DNA of 64,000 bases from Williamsia limnetica. GTDB lineage: Bacteria > Actinomycetota > Actinomycetes > Mycobacteriales > Mycobacteriaceae. Positions 1 through 8,183 of this stretch are shown in pieces. Location: NCBI RefSeq assembly GCF_003217475.1, contig NZ_QJSP01000011.1, positions 62,001-126,000 on the forward strand, written 5' to 3'. How positions within the stretch are numbered: position 1 is the first letter of the stretch; each line of letters starts with the position of its first letter. The position numbers and the translations under genes are program-made. The notes below the pieces were generated by a model that did not search any database, had not been told where the DNA came from, and worked only from the letters and a program-made list of their open reading frames with translations.

Positions 1-9
1 GGCACGGAT

Positions 10-1506
10 GTGAGCACCCGCGAGTTCAGCCGAGAAGACCGGCGCCGGTTCCGCGAGCAGGTGGGGCGCTGCACCGAAGCCGTCGCGCGCATGTTGTCGG
101 ACGGCCTCTTCACCGATCAGGGCAACCCTCCTGAGCCGCTGCTGGGCATGGAGGTCGAACTCAATCTTGTTGACCGCGCCATGAACCCGGCGATGTCGAA
201 CGCGACGGTGCTCGAGGCCATCGCAGATCCGGACTATCAGACCGAGCTCGGGCAGTTCAACATCGAGATCAACGTCGCGCCGCAACCGTTCACCGGCGGC
301 GACACGGTCTCTCTCGAGGACGCGCTGCGCGACTCGTTGAATCGCGCCGAGGCCAAGGCCGCCGAAACCGACAACCACCTGGTGATGATCGGTATGTTGC
401 CGACACTGCGGCAGGAGCACTTCGCTCACCAGTGGATCTCGGCAAATCCCCGGTATGACCTGTTGAACCAGCAGATCTTTGCCGCGCGCGGTGAAGATAT
501 CGAGCTTGATATCACCGGTGTGCCACTGACACTCGGTGGAGATGCCGAAAAGCTCAAGACGTCGATCGATTCCATCTTGCCCGAGGCCGCCTGCACGTCG
601 TTGCAGCTGCATCTGAGGGTCGCCCCCGAAGATTTCGCCCACCACTGGAATGCTGCGCAGGCCATCTCGGGTGTCCAGGTGGCGCTCGCCGGCAATTCTC
701 CGTTCCTGGCGGGCTCCGCGCTCTGGCACGAAAGCCGGATTCCGGTGTTCGAGCAGGCCACCGATACGCGACCCCAGGAGCTGATCAATCAGGGTGTCCG
801 TCCCCGAGTCTGGTTCGGAGAACGCTGGATCACGACGATCTTCGACCTTTTCGAGGAGAACACCCGGTACTTTCCGTCATTGCTCCCGGTGGTATCCGAC
901 GACGATCCGCTCGCACAACTGGATGCCGGCGAGACTCCAGAACTGACCGAACTCCGCATGCACAACGGAACCGTGTACCGCTGGAATCGGCCTGTCTACG
1001 ACGTGATCGACGGACACGCACACCTGCGAGTGGAAAACCGGGTCCTTCCGGCGGGACCCACCGTTCTCGACATCATGGCCAACGCCGCGTTCTACTACGG
1101 CGTACTGCGAGCGCTGGTCGATTCCGACCGTCCGATCTGGTCTCAAATGTCGTTCGATGCTGCGTCGGAGAACCTTCACTCCGCCGCCCGTGATGGCATG
1201 GACAGCCAATTGTATTGGCCGACAATGGGCTGGGTGCGGCCTGACGAATTGGTATTGCGTCGATTGCTTCCACTCGCCGACGAAGGCCTGCAGAGTTTCG
1301 GGGTCGGCGCCGACGCGCGCGATCGCTACCTGTCCGTCATCGAAGGCCGAGCCCTGGCCCGCCAGACCGGTTCGGTGTGGCAGCGAGAGTCCTTGGTGGC
1401 CCGTGAAAAAGCAGGCGACAGCCGCGACGTGGCACTGGCCGGGATGCTGCGTGAATACATCGACCGAATGCACGACGGAGCCGCGGTTCACACGTGGGAT
1501 GCGTGA
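10..1506 (+). CDS. Glutamate-cysteine ligase family 2 (GCS2) protein
   Basis: The 498-residue protein belongs to the GCS2 carboxylate-amine ligase family, which joins glutamate to an amine such as cysteine using ATP. A GMEVEL motif near residues 46-51 and FNIEINVAP near residues 83-91 fit the acidic metal- and ATP-binding strands of this fold. It is longer than the YbdK-type enzymes and resembles the ~500-residue actinobacterial subgroup, whose substrate I cannot tell from sequence. The start is a GTG at position 10, at the window edge, so upstream signals cannot be judged. It converges on the DUF222 gene with a gap of about 29 bp. Confidence 0.8.
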   Translation: MSTREFSREDRRRFREQVGRCTEAVARMLSDGLFTDQGNPPEPLLGMEVELNLVDRAMNPAMSNATVLEAIADPDYQTELGQFNIEINVAPQPFTGGDTVSLEDALRDSLNRAEAKAAETDNHLVMIGMLPTLRQEHFAHQWISANPRYDLLNQQIFAARGEDIELDITGVPLTLGGDAEKLKTSIDSILPEAACTSLQLHLRVAPEDFAHHWNAAQAISGVQVALAGNSPFLAGSALWHESRIPVFEQATDTRPQELINQGVRPRVWFGERWITTIFDLFEENTRYFPSLLPVVSDDDPLAQLDAGETPELTELRMHNGTVYRWNRPVYDVIDGHAHLRVENRVLPAGPTVLDIMANAAFYYGVLRALVDSDRPIWSQMSFDAASENLHSAARDGMDSQLYWPTMGWVRPDELVLRRLLPLADEGLQSFGVGADARDRYLSVIEGRALARQTGSVWQRESLVAREKAGDSRDVALAGMLREYIDRMHDGAAVHTWDA

Positions 1507-1535
1507 ACCGCAGCTGTCACTGTTTATGCTGTAAT

Positions 1536-3263
1536 TCAGCCTGATTCAGGGGCTGCCGGTGATGGCTCGTCCGGCGACGACTCCGCTGGTGGATCTGGAT
1601 TTTGGCCGCTTAGTTCTCGTGTGCGTTGTTCGAGTTGGGCTTTGCGGCGTGCGAGCATGGCCTGCCGTGCTTCGAGCAAGGCCTCGTCCGGGTGGTGGGC
1701 ACGGTTGATCCGGGGTGTGCGGTCGGGGTCCAAGAATACCGGGGGTATCCAGGCACAGCGGCCGGCGTCGGGGCCGTCGGTGATCATGATGGTCTGCCAC
1801 TGATGCTCCCCCGGCCCGACCAGCTTGTGGTGCTGCGGGCACGCCGGAGCCAGGTGCGAAATATCGGTCAGCCCACCGAGCGCCCACTCGACGGTGTGGT
1901 GGGCTTCGGCCCACATCGCCGGGTTCGTGCACCCACCGAACGAACAACCGCGGTGTGCGGCGAACATCGCGATGCGTTGCGCTTCGCTGGCCAACCGTTT
2001 CGCCCGGCCCAGGTACAGCAGTTCGCTGCTGTGGTTGGCGAACACCGCCAACGCCTTATCGCTACGCGCAGCCAGCTTGATCGCATCGCTGATCGGCAAC
2101 ACCGTCCCGGTCGCGGTATAGACCAGATCGTGGCCGTACCGACGTGCGGAGCCACCAGCCAACGTCGGCAACCACTCCGGATCCTCCCAATGCGTGCCCG
2201 GGTCGGGATACGCACGCTCAGGCTCAGGCCTCGGCTCGGGCTGCGGCTCGGACTCGGGCTGCGGCTCTGGCTCGGGTTTTGGCTCGGGGCTGGAGTCTGC
2301 TTGCTGCTTGCGCAGAGCCTCGTCGAGTTGGTCTTTGGTCATGGTGATGATCAACTGCACCGGCAACCCACGATGAGTCTTACCCAACTGCCCCGACTCG
2401 AGCAGATACATGAGCATTGCTTTGAGCGCATCATGATTGCGCTGCGACTGAGTACGAAGGTCGTTGTCGGCCGCGGCCTGCAGGACCCCTGGGTCCAGTG
2501 CCGGGTCGTCCGCAGCCCCTGACGGGGACAGCTCGTCGTCGGGGTTGTTCATCCCCTGTGCCGCCCACACCCCCAGCATCACTTTCATCAGTGCTGTGGT
2601 CGTCGGATCCAGATGGCCCGCCACCTTCGCCATCATGTCCACCGCTTGATCGCCCACGCTGACACCGCGCTTCTTCGCCCGATCGACATCATCAGCGAGC
2701 CTGCCGTCGGGATCCAAGTAGTCGACGATCCGCTCGCCGATCGTCTCGACCGCAGCAGGGTTGTATTTGCGGCACAGATCAGCCAGCGCCACCTCAGTAT
2801 TCGCCCGCTGCTCCGGGTCGATCTTGTGCGGAATCTTCCCCATCACCTTCACCACCGCACCGACATGATCGAGATCGATCACACCTTGAGCCAGTAACGC
2901 AGCGGTCTCCGGGAGCCGAGGCCCGATCACCTCCCCACTCGGGGTCACCGACGGCGTCAATGCATCCATCGCCTCTACTCGCGCCTTCGCGGCCCCCGGA
3001 CGCAGCCGTGCCACCGACGTCAACACCGCCGCAGGCGAGGAACACCCGGCCTTCGAATATGCCCGCCGCACAGCAACTTCCCGCAACACCGGCAATCCCG
3101 CCGCCGACAACCGCCGCGACGCGACCTCCAGACGTTCCACCACACGCACACACTCCACGTCAGACAGAGCAGTCAGATCCAACGTCGACAGACGCGCGAT
3201 CGCAGCATCCAGCTCCGAGACCGCACCCACCACCGGCGAATCGATGACGACACCATCAGACAT
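1536..3263 (-). CDS. DUF222/13E12-type protein with C-terminal HNH nuclease
   Basis: The protein has an N-terminal DUF222 helical region, a central low-complexity linker of alternating Glu-Pro and Gln-Pro, and a C-terminal HNH nuclease domain. The HNH part is visible as CSFGGCTNP, then EAHHTVEW, then CPQHHKLV, giving the two Cys pairs and the HH core. These proteins are abundant in Mycobacteriales (the 13E12 repeat family); the cellular role is unsettled. I chose the ATG at 3263 (MSDGVV), which has a G-rich stretch just upstream; an alternative start lies at 3290. A LexA-like box lies about 107 bp upstream, so DNA-damage induction is plausible. Confidence 0.85.
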   Translation of the reverse strand: MSDGVVIDSPVVGAVSELDAAIARLSTLDLTALSDVECVRVVERLEVASRRLSAAGLPVLREVAVRRAYSKAGCSSPAAVLTSVARLRPGAAKARVEAMDALTPSVTPSGEVIGPRLPETAALLAQGVIDLDHVGAVVKVMGKIPHKIDPEQRANTEVALADLCRKYNPAAVETIGERIVDYLDPDGRLADDVDRAKKRGVSVGDQAVDMMAKVAGHLDPTTTALMKVMLGVWAAQGMNNPDDELSPSGAADDPALDPGVLQAAADNDLRTQSQRNHDALKAMLMYLLESGQLGKTHRGLPVQLIITMTKDQLDEALRKQQADSSPEPKPEPEPQPESEPQPEPRPEPERAYPDPGTHWEDPEWLPTLAGGSARRYGHDLVYTATGTVLPISDAIKLAARSDKALAVFANHSSELLYLGRAKRLASEAQRIAMFAAHRGCSFGGCTNPAMWAEAHHTVEWALGGLTDISHLAPACPQHHKLVGPGEHQWQTIMITDGPDAGRCAWIPPVFLDPDRTPRINRAHHPDEALLEARQAMLARRKAQLEQRTRELSGQNPDPPAESSPDEPSPAAPESG

Positions 3264-3369
3264 GCAGGCCCCCCAGCCCCAGAAACACACGCGGACAACA
3301 ACAACCAGAAAGGATTCGTCGTCAAAAGAGTTTCTCTACAACCGACAGTACCAGGGTTTCGCGCATCTG

Positions 3370-3385
3370 GCAAACATATGTTCGA
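3370..3385 (-). promoter_or_regulatory. Candidate LexA (SOS) box upstream of DUF222 gene
   Basis: On the minus strand the site reads TCGAACATATGTTTGC. The mycobacterial SOS box is TCGAACnnnnGTTCGA; the first half is perfect and the second has two mismatches. It lies 107 bp upstream of the DUF222/HNH start at 3263. A better copy lies in front of the second DUF222 remnant (61401-61416). Confidence 0.45.
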
Positions 3386-3418
3386 ACACTTGCCGTGGGC
3401 TTCGAACGCCCTTGACGC

Positions 3419-3435
3419 GCAGCGTTCTTGATGAA
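3419..3435. repeat. Left copy of 17-bp direct repeat (candidate attL core)
   Basis: gcagcgttcttgatgaa is identical to 5244-5260, which lies inside the last codons of the phytanoyl-CoA dioxygenase gene. Two of the next three bases also match. The pair flanks a block of broken mobile-type genes, as expected for integration at the 3' end of a gene. Confidence 0.45.
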
Positions 3436-3575
3436 CTCGGCGCAGGCGGTTTGCGAGATCGACTGACGTTCGGCGCATAGATTATGCCCAGGTCAAACGC
3501 ATTCTCGACATTCTCCATGTTGGCCAAGTTTGCGCGGTGCTGCGGACGCACTGCGGCCGCGCTACCGTGCTCGGC

Positions 3576-3823
3576 ATGGAATCCGAAACTCGCGTCTACA
3601 CCGAAGCCGAAGCGGCAGAACGACTTACTGTCCCGTGACCTGGATTGCCAAAGCTCGCCGCGAATACCGGATCCCACACCAAAAGTTCGGGCGCCACATC
3701 CGATACACCGAGGAGCACCTCGGCGCCATCCTCGAGCAGTTTGAGGTCCAAGCGAGAGGCGACCCGGCCGGCCTCACAGCTGGTTCGCGGAGGCACCACG
3801 CCCGGTTTGGTCGCGGTCGGTGA
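3576..3823 (+). pseudogene. Frameshifted excisionase-like HTH protein
   Basis: The ATG at 3576 opens a frame reading MESETRVYTEAEAAERLTVP and stops at 3636-3638. Stepping back one base at 3635, the next frame continues VTWIAKARREYRIPHQ, then GRHIRYTEEHLGAIL, and ends at 3823. Joined, the two pieces form the helix-turn-helix of MerR-like excisionases (the Xis / HTH_17 type) that recognise DNA during excision of integrated elements. The junction falls inside the DNA-binding helix, so the frames belong together. No convincing slippery heptamer is present, so I favour a decayed gene over programmed frameshifting; a sequencing error would look the same. Confidence 0.65.
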
Positions 3824-3850
3824 CCACGGGAGTTGTCCGCGCCGAAGAGT

Positions 3851-4108
3851 ATGAATGAGTTCATTCCAGCAATCCCAGACGGTCCATACGCTCTCGTTCG
3901 TGAGGTAGCACACCAGCGCAACGAGAGGCTGCTCGAAATCAGTAAGTTCAAGGGAGGACCGAGCGACCCCTATCGGCCGATGTACAACCTGCACGAGCGC
4001 GTCTTGGCAGAGCACGTTCCAGCCTCTGAGACACGCGGAGAGCCGTGCGCTGAGTGCGGACAGGTCTGGCCCTGTGGCATGGTTCGGTCACTGTTCGCGG
4101 ACGACTAG
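3851..4108 (+). CDS. Small hypothetical protein with C-terminal Cys motif
   Basis: The 85-residue protein ends with CAECGQVWPCGMVRSLF. CxECGxxWPC motifs of this sort are common in small proteins of actinophages and integrative elements and look like a metal-binding knuckle. I favour the ATG at 3851 (MNEFIPAIPDGPYAL); a TTG at 3833 in the same frame would add six residues. It sits between two broken mobile-type genes, so it is probably cargo of the same element. No function can be given. Confidence 0.5.
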   Translation: MNEFIPAIPDGPYALVREVAHQRNERLLEISKFKGGPSDPYRPMYNLHERVLAEHVPASETRGEPCAECGQVWPCGMVRSLFADD

Positions 4109-4132
4109 GATTTAGACGACAAGGATTTAATT

Positions 4133-4888
4133 GTGAACCTTGGAGGTGTCGACGTCGCTTGGGTAGAAGAGCGGTTAAACGAATACATCACCGAGACTCG
4201 GCCCGTAGACAAGTCAGGGCCAAATGTCTTCACCGCCCGCAGAACGCCAAACTGCGTGCGACCAAGGGCGATCGAACTCACCGAGACCGTGGTGCCAATT
4301 TTCACGCGCCTCTACCCCCAATGGCGATCCGAAAATCAGCCCATCAGGATCTTTGAATTTCAGGCCGAACGAGACGCCGCGAACAAACTACTTGCGCGCC
4401 TCAAATCGAATGAAACTGTGACTGCACGTCTCGGCGGCGGCGACATGTCACCCCGCCTCACTGCCGTATCCCTCCACCACCTCATCTGGAGGGCCGCGTA
4501 GCCGCAATGGTCACTCGGCCAACGCCACGAAGCCGTACTGGCAGCCGCCAAAGAAGTCAATTCACAGATTCAGGTCAAAGCCAATCGGCGCGACCTCTCG
4601 GACCTAAAACTCGTCAAACAAGTCTTCAGCGACAAGCCGCCAGAGCCCGGCAAATCCCGCTTGCGCTTTTCTGAAATAGTCCAAGACGAGACCCCCGACT
4701 CAATGCTGCGCGGCGTCCGATTCTTCGGCTGCGGCTGCTTCGGAGCGATCCGAAACCCCCTCGGCCACCTACCCAACGACGAAATCGAACTCGACGAACA
4801 AACCGCGCTCGAACAACTCGCGGCGCTCAGTCTATTCGCCCGCTGGGTCGACCAAGCGGACCTCGAAGAAACTACGTCGACGCGATGA
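4133..4888 (+). pseudogene. TIGR02391/Ymh (HEPN-type) gene with internal amber stop
   Basis: A GTG at 4133 opens a 122-codon frame that stops at TAG 4499-4501. The same frame then continues without interruption to 4888. The downstream part reads HEAVLAAAKEVNSQIQ, then VFSDKPPEPGKSRLRF, then FGCGCFGAIRNPLGHLP and EQLAALSLFARW, which is the TIGR02391 (Hypoth_Ymh) signature. The RNPLGH motif at 4751-4768 matches the R-x4-H catalytic motif of HEPN ribonuclease folds; calling the family HEPN rests on this motif and on memory. The stop replaces one residue between WRAA and PQW. This is either a pseudogene or, less likely, amber readthrough. Confidence 0.65.
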
Positions 4889-5108
4889 CGACACCCAGCC
4901 AGAGGAGAAGGATCAGGAACACAATCGCGCTGATCAACGCGCCCGCGAACGCCATACCCCAGCCGTCTTCACCCCGGCGGCCGCACTGAATCATGCCGAT
5001 GACTCCGAACACCAGACCCGGCAGAAAGAACCCGAGCAGAGCAGTCAGAAGGGCAATCACGGCGCACACGTTGGTGCGAGCATCGTAGTCAAGCTCCGAG
5101 GTAGTCAT
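4872..5108 (-). CDS. Small DUF4190-like membrane protein
   Basis: From the ATG at 5108 the protein has 78 residues. A short acidic N-terminus (MTTSELDYDARTN) is followed by two hydrophobic segments separated by CGRRGEDGWG, the usual layout of DUF4190-type membrane proteins. A longer in-frame start at 5240 would add 44 residues with no membrane or domain character, so I reject it. Its 3' end overlaps the end of the TIGR02391 pseudogene by 17 bp on the other strand. The function is unknown; it may be cargo of the element or a resident gene. Confidence 0.65.
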   Translation of the reverse strand: MTTSELDYDARTNVCAVIALLTALLGFFLPGLVFGVIGMIQCGRRGEDGWGMAFAGALISAIVFLILLLWLGVVIAST

Positions 5109-5236
5109 GGACAGTTCATACCGGATCGCAGCGACAACCGAGGACCCAGCAGCCCCTTCGACATCGCAGGTGAGACCCCAGATCAACGACACGCCTGCCC
5201 GACCAGGCCGGTATGCGAGCCGACCTGCGCAAACGG

Positions 5237-6085
5237 TCACCGAGCAGCGTTCTTGATGAATTCTTCAACTCCCGCAGCAGGTTTGGTACCGCCGAAGTAC
5301 CCGCCTCTGACATGCCTACGCAGGGTGTTGTCGTCGGTAGCCCGCGCTGCCGAGTGCCAGAGGTAGGCGTCATGGAAGAGGATGTCGCCGCGCTCGGCGT
5401 ACACGGCGACCTCGCCGCGGATCTTCTCGAATCCCAACGGCATCTCGAAGGGTGGCTTTCGCGAGGTGCGCCCTCCCGAGGCCTGTGCGGTGTCAGGGAC
5501 TTTGACACCGTTGGCATTTCGATAAGGCGCCGGCGTGGACCAGAGATGACTGCCGGGTACCACTCGTAAGAAACCGTTTGCAGGGCTTGTGCCGTCGACG
5601 TGCACTGTGAACGCCGTTCCAGGCCAGACATTCAGGCTGGGACTCGCCTGCCAGTCGGAGTGCCAGCCGATGCGGGTGTATCCGGACTCTTTACCGGGCC
5701 GGGCGTCCTGGTAGACCACTCCGTTCTGTTCATGAGCCCGCAGCCAGCAGTCGGGGCCAAGGATTCGCGACATGAGTTCCCTCACGACGGCATGGGTGAT
5801 CGCGGCGTCGACGGCAGGCGACAACTCGCTGATGAACTCGACGTAGTTCGCGAACTTCTCGGCCTTGGCGGCCTCGTCCAGAAACACCGTCGATCCATAA
5901 CGGGAGTCCAACTCCCCTGCTATCACTCCACGCTGCGCCGCAACGCATTCCGCCTCAATAAGGTCGACGTCAGCGGCATTCAGCACCCCACGCAAGGTCG
6001 CATAGCCGTGCATGTCGTAGAACCAGATCAGCCCCTCGAGGTCGTCGGGACCGAAGACACCGGGTTCATGAAGCGGAAGAGTCAT
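5237..6085 (-). CDS. Phytanoyl-CoA dioxygenase family (PhyH) protein
   Basis: The 282-residue protein is a non-heme Fe(II)/2-oxoglutarate oxygenase. The metal triad is visible as H142 and D144 in WHSDW and a distal H244 in YLWHSAARAT; the 2-oxoglutarate-binding Arg is probably in the following TLRRHVR. Family members hydroxylate acyl-CoAs or other small lipophilic substrates; the substrate here is unknown. Its C-terminal EEFIKNAAR is encoded across the 17-bp repeat at 5244-5260, so an element may have integrated into its 3' end while keeping the reading frame. It may be transcribed with the KstR-controlled KSI-like gene upstream, 82 bp away. Confidence 0.85.
   Translation of the reverse strand: MTLPLHEPGVFGPDDLEGLIWFYDMHGYATLRGVLNAADVDLIEAECVAAQRGVIAGELDSRYGSTVFLDEAAKAEKFANYVEFISELSPAVDAAITHAVVRELMSRILGPDCWLRAHEQNGVVYQDARPGKESGYTRIGWHSDWQASPSLNVWPGTAFTVHVDGTSPANGFLRVVPGSHLWSTPAPYRNANGVKVPDTAQASGGRTSRKPPFEMPLGFEKIRGEVAVYAERGDILFHDAYLWHSAARATDDNTLRRHVRGGYFGGTKPAAGVEEFIKNAAR
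5244..5260. repeat. Right copy of 17-bp direct repeat (candidate attR core)
   Basis: This copy is identical to 3419-3435. It lies within the final codons (FIKNAA) of the phytanoyl-CoA dioxygenase gene. Elements that integrate at a gene's 3' end keep the gene intact by carrying a copy of its end, which is the arrangement seen. Confidence 0.45.
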
Positions 6086-6167
6086 GTTTCGACGATAGAT
6101 TCCCGCGGGAGATGCGGCAGCGCGAGTTCACCTGGTCGTAATGAACCACCGCGCCGGCCGCCGTCGC

Positions 6168-6971
6168 CTACGCGTCGGGGTCGATGAGTACGTCGACCGA
6201 CTTGATCGGGCCGCGACTGCTGTCGAACTCGAAGAGACCGAAGCCCTTCCAGTCATCGTGCTCCAACCCGACCGCGACCGTGTGTCCCGCTGCCAGATAC
6301 TTGTGCGCTCGCAGCCCGCGAAGTGCTGTTGCCCAGACCTGCCCGCCGGCGTCGTCACCCGAGATCGTCACTGCGGCCTCCCGATCGAGGTATCGCCCCG
6401 CGCCCGCCGCATCACCTGTCGCCACGGCATCCATAAAGTTGGCCACGGTCGCCTTGGCCCCGGCCCCGACGCGGCGAAAGCCCCCAGCGAAACCCAGGGC
6501 GCCAAGTAGGCCCTGATTCTTCACCAGTGCCCGAGACAAGTGCAGCGACACCGGCGCGGCCGCGATTCCGCTCTGCATGAACTGCGCAATCATCCCCGGC
6601 AGCTCCCAGTAGGCAGCCAGCCGTTCGATACGAAGCTGCTTGCCGACCTCCCGCAGGTCGTAGCGGATGTGCACAGGCACCCGCATCGTCACCTTCGCCG
6701 ACATCTCGACTTCCAGCTCGACGTCGCGGACCACCGTGTGACCACACACGACGTCTACGTTGCGGTGGAAGGTGACGTTTCGCGGTCCGATGAAGGTGTC
6801 GTAGAACCGTTCGATCTCGCCACGTCCGGCGTGCGGTCGCGACCCCACGGGGTCGTTCACGATCCCATCCGCGGTGAACAATCCCACCCATGCGTCCCGA
6901 TCGTGGGCACCAGCAGCCGTCGGCGATCGTTCGACAACGGAGAGCATCTCATCCCGGCTGAACGTCTGCAT
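6168..6971 (-). CDS. SnoaL/NTF2-fold ketosteroid isomerase-like protein
   Basis: The 267-residue protein begins with a SnoaL-like NTF2 domain (HDRDAWVGLFTADGIVND ... GRGEIERFYDTFI). A second NTF2-like half starts near residue 175 (VANFMDAVATGDAAGAGRYL), so it appears to be a tandem fold. NTF2 proteins include delta5-3-ketosteroid isomerases, but the catalytic residues are not certain here. A perfect KstR box lies 50 bp upstream in the divergent promoter shared with a 3beta-HSD-like dehydrogenase, which supports a steroid role such as oxidation/isomerisation of the 3-hydroxy-delta5 nucleus. That pairing is inference. Confidence 0.7.
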   Translation of the reverse strand: MQTFSRDEMLSVVERSPTAAGAHDRDAWVGLFTADGIVNDPVGSRPHAGRGEIERFYDTFIGPRNVTFHRNVDVVCGHTVVRDVELEVEMSAKVTMRVPVHIRYDLREVGKQLRIERLAAYWELPGMIAQFMQSGIAAAPVSLHLSRALVKNQGLLGALGFAGGFRRVGAGAKATVANFMDAVATGDAAGAGRYLDREAAVTISGDDAGGQVWATALRGLRAHKYLAAGHTVAVGLEHDDWKGFGLFEFDSSRGPIKSVDVLIDPDA

Positions 6972-7020
6972 GGTTGCGTACCGCCTTCATCGCAGGTAGA
7001 ACTTGTGCTGATCGCAAAAC

Positions 7021-7034
7021 TAGAACATGTTCTA
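7021..7034. promoter_or_regulatory. KstR box (divergent promoter)
   Basis: TAGAACATGTTCTA matches the KstR consensus TnnAACnnGTTnnA at every fixed base and is itself palindromic. It lies between the KSI-like gene (start 6971) and the epimerase/3beta-HSD-like gene (start 7086). A degenerate second copy is visible at 6997-7010 (TAGAACTTGTGCTG), 24 bp away centre to centre. Confidence 0.85.
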
Positions 7035-7085
7035 ATATAGCCCGGCCCGCGCCTTGTCGAGGCCCCTGAACGAAAGTGACCGCAG

Positions 7086-8111
7086 ATGAAGGTAGCCGTG
7101 ACCGGAGCCGCCGGGTTCGTCGGCCGTAATCTCGTCGACCAGCTGGTCGCACGCGGTGACACCGTGGTAGCCATCGATCGCCAGAAACCATCGGCCTCGA
7201 ACACGGACTCGGTGTCCTGGGTTGCTGCCGACATCCTTGATCCGGCAGCCCTGGAGTCTGCGTTCGATGGCGTCGACGTGGTGTATCACCTGGTTGCGGT
7301 CATCACCTTGCGGCACACGGATGAGAATGCCTGGCGCATCAACACCGAAGGTGTCCGCAACGTCGCCGAGGCTGCGCTCGCGGCCGGTGTTCGCCGAATG
7401 GTGCACTGCAGTTCCATCCATTCCTTTGACCAATACGAGTGCGGGGGCAGCATCGACGAGTTGTCCGGGCGTTCGGTCAGCCTGGCTCTGCCCGTCTACG
7501 ACCGCTCGAAGTGGGCAGGCGAGCAGGAATTGCAGCGCGTGATCGCACGCGGCCTCGACGCCGTCATCTGCAACCCGACCGCGGTCTACGGCCCCGTCGA
7601 CCATGCACCCTATTCACGCATCAACGGCATGCTCCGCGACTCAGCCCGTGGGCGGGTTCCCGCGCTGATCACCGGAGGCTTCGACCTGATCGACGTGCGC
7701 GATGTCGCGGCGGGGCTCATCCTCGCCGCCGAGCACGGCAAGACCGGCGAGAACTACCTGCTGACCGGTGAGATGACCGAGATGTTCGAGGCATTCAAGA
7801 TGGTGGCACGCGAGGCCGGCCGACGGGGTCCGGTGGTGGCCTTCCCGATGCGCTGGGTTCAGGCGATATTGCCTGTGGCAGAACCAATCTGCAAACTCTT
7901 CAAATCCGATCTGGTCTCCAAGGCTGCGCTCGGTGCGCTCGAGGCACAACCGGTCGTCGACGGGACGAAGGCACGCCGTGACCTCGGATTCGCGCCCCGA
8001 CCGACGACCGAGACGATGCGCGACTACGTCGAGTTCCTGGTCGGCGCCGGTCAGTTGCAGCGACGAGGGGTCGCCACGACTGTCCGTCAGCCGGCGGACG
8101 CCCTGGCCTGA
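7086..8111 (+). CDS. NAD-dependent epimerase/3beta-hydroxysteroid dehydrogenase-like SDR
   Basis: The 341-residue extended short-chain dehydrogenase opens with the dinucleotide motif TGAAGFVG and carries the catalytic YDRSK (YxxxK) near residue 139. CSSIHSF provides the Ser of the catalytic triad. The family includes 3beta-HSDs, dihydroflavonol reductases and sugar epimerases. The KstR box in its promoter and the divergent KSI-like partner make a hydroxysteroid the most likely substrate. The ATG at 7086 is preceded by a weak GA-rich stretch. It ends at a strong hairpin (8127-8172). Confidence 0.8.
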   Translation: MKVAVTGAAGFVGRNLVDQLVARGDTVVAIDRQKPSASNTDSVSWVAADILDPAALESAFDGVDVVYHLVAVITLRHTDENAWRINTEGVRNVAEAALAAGVRRMVHCSSIHSFDQYECGGSIDELSGRSVSLALPVYDRSKWAGEQELQRVIARGLDAVICNPTAVYGPVDHAPYSRINGMLRDSARGRVPALITGGFDLIDVRDVAAGLILAAEHGKTGENYLLTGEMTEMFEAFKMVAREAGRRGPVVAFPMRWVQAILPVAEPICKLFKSDLVSKAALGALEAQPVVDGTKARRDLGFAPRPTTETMRDYVEFLVGAGQLQRRGVATTVRQPADALA

Positions 8112-8126
8112 CGCAGTCACTCAACC

Positions 8127-8172
8127 GAATTTGCCCCACCTACCGACGATTGCCGGTGGGCGGGGCGAATTC
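8127..8172. terminator. Bidirectional hairpin between convergent genes
   Basis: The arms 8127-8145 and 8154-8172 are 19 bp each and pair throughout, three positions being G-U, around an 8-nt loop. The stem ends in GAATT on both sides. It lies in the 72-bp gap between the epimerase-like gene and the convergent reductase-like gene. Confidence 0.75.
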
Positions 8173-8183
8173 GACCGACGCGG

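Larger units (their letters stand above)
3264..3575. other. Intergenic region without a convincing gene
   Basis: No frame here has recognisable protein character. The stretch holds the LexA-like box (3370-3385) for the DUF222 gene and the left 17-bp copy of the att-like repeat (3419-3435). If the repeat is a real attachment core, the decayed element begins here, yet no integrase is visible. Confidence 0.6.

Noticed and set aside
1626-2522. Plus-strand frames opposite the DUF222 linker
   Set aside because: Gly-Leu repeats arise from the reverse complement of the Glu-Pro repeat; the minus-strand HNH protein accounts for the region.
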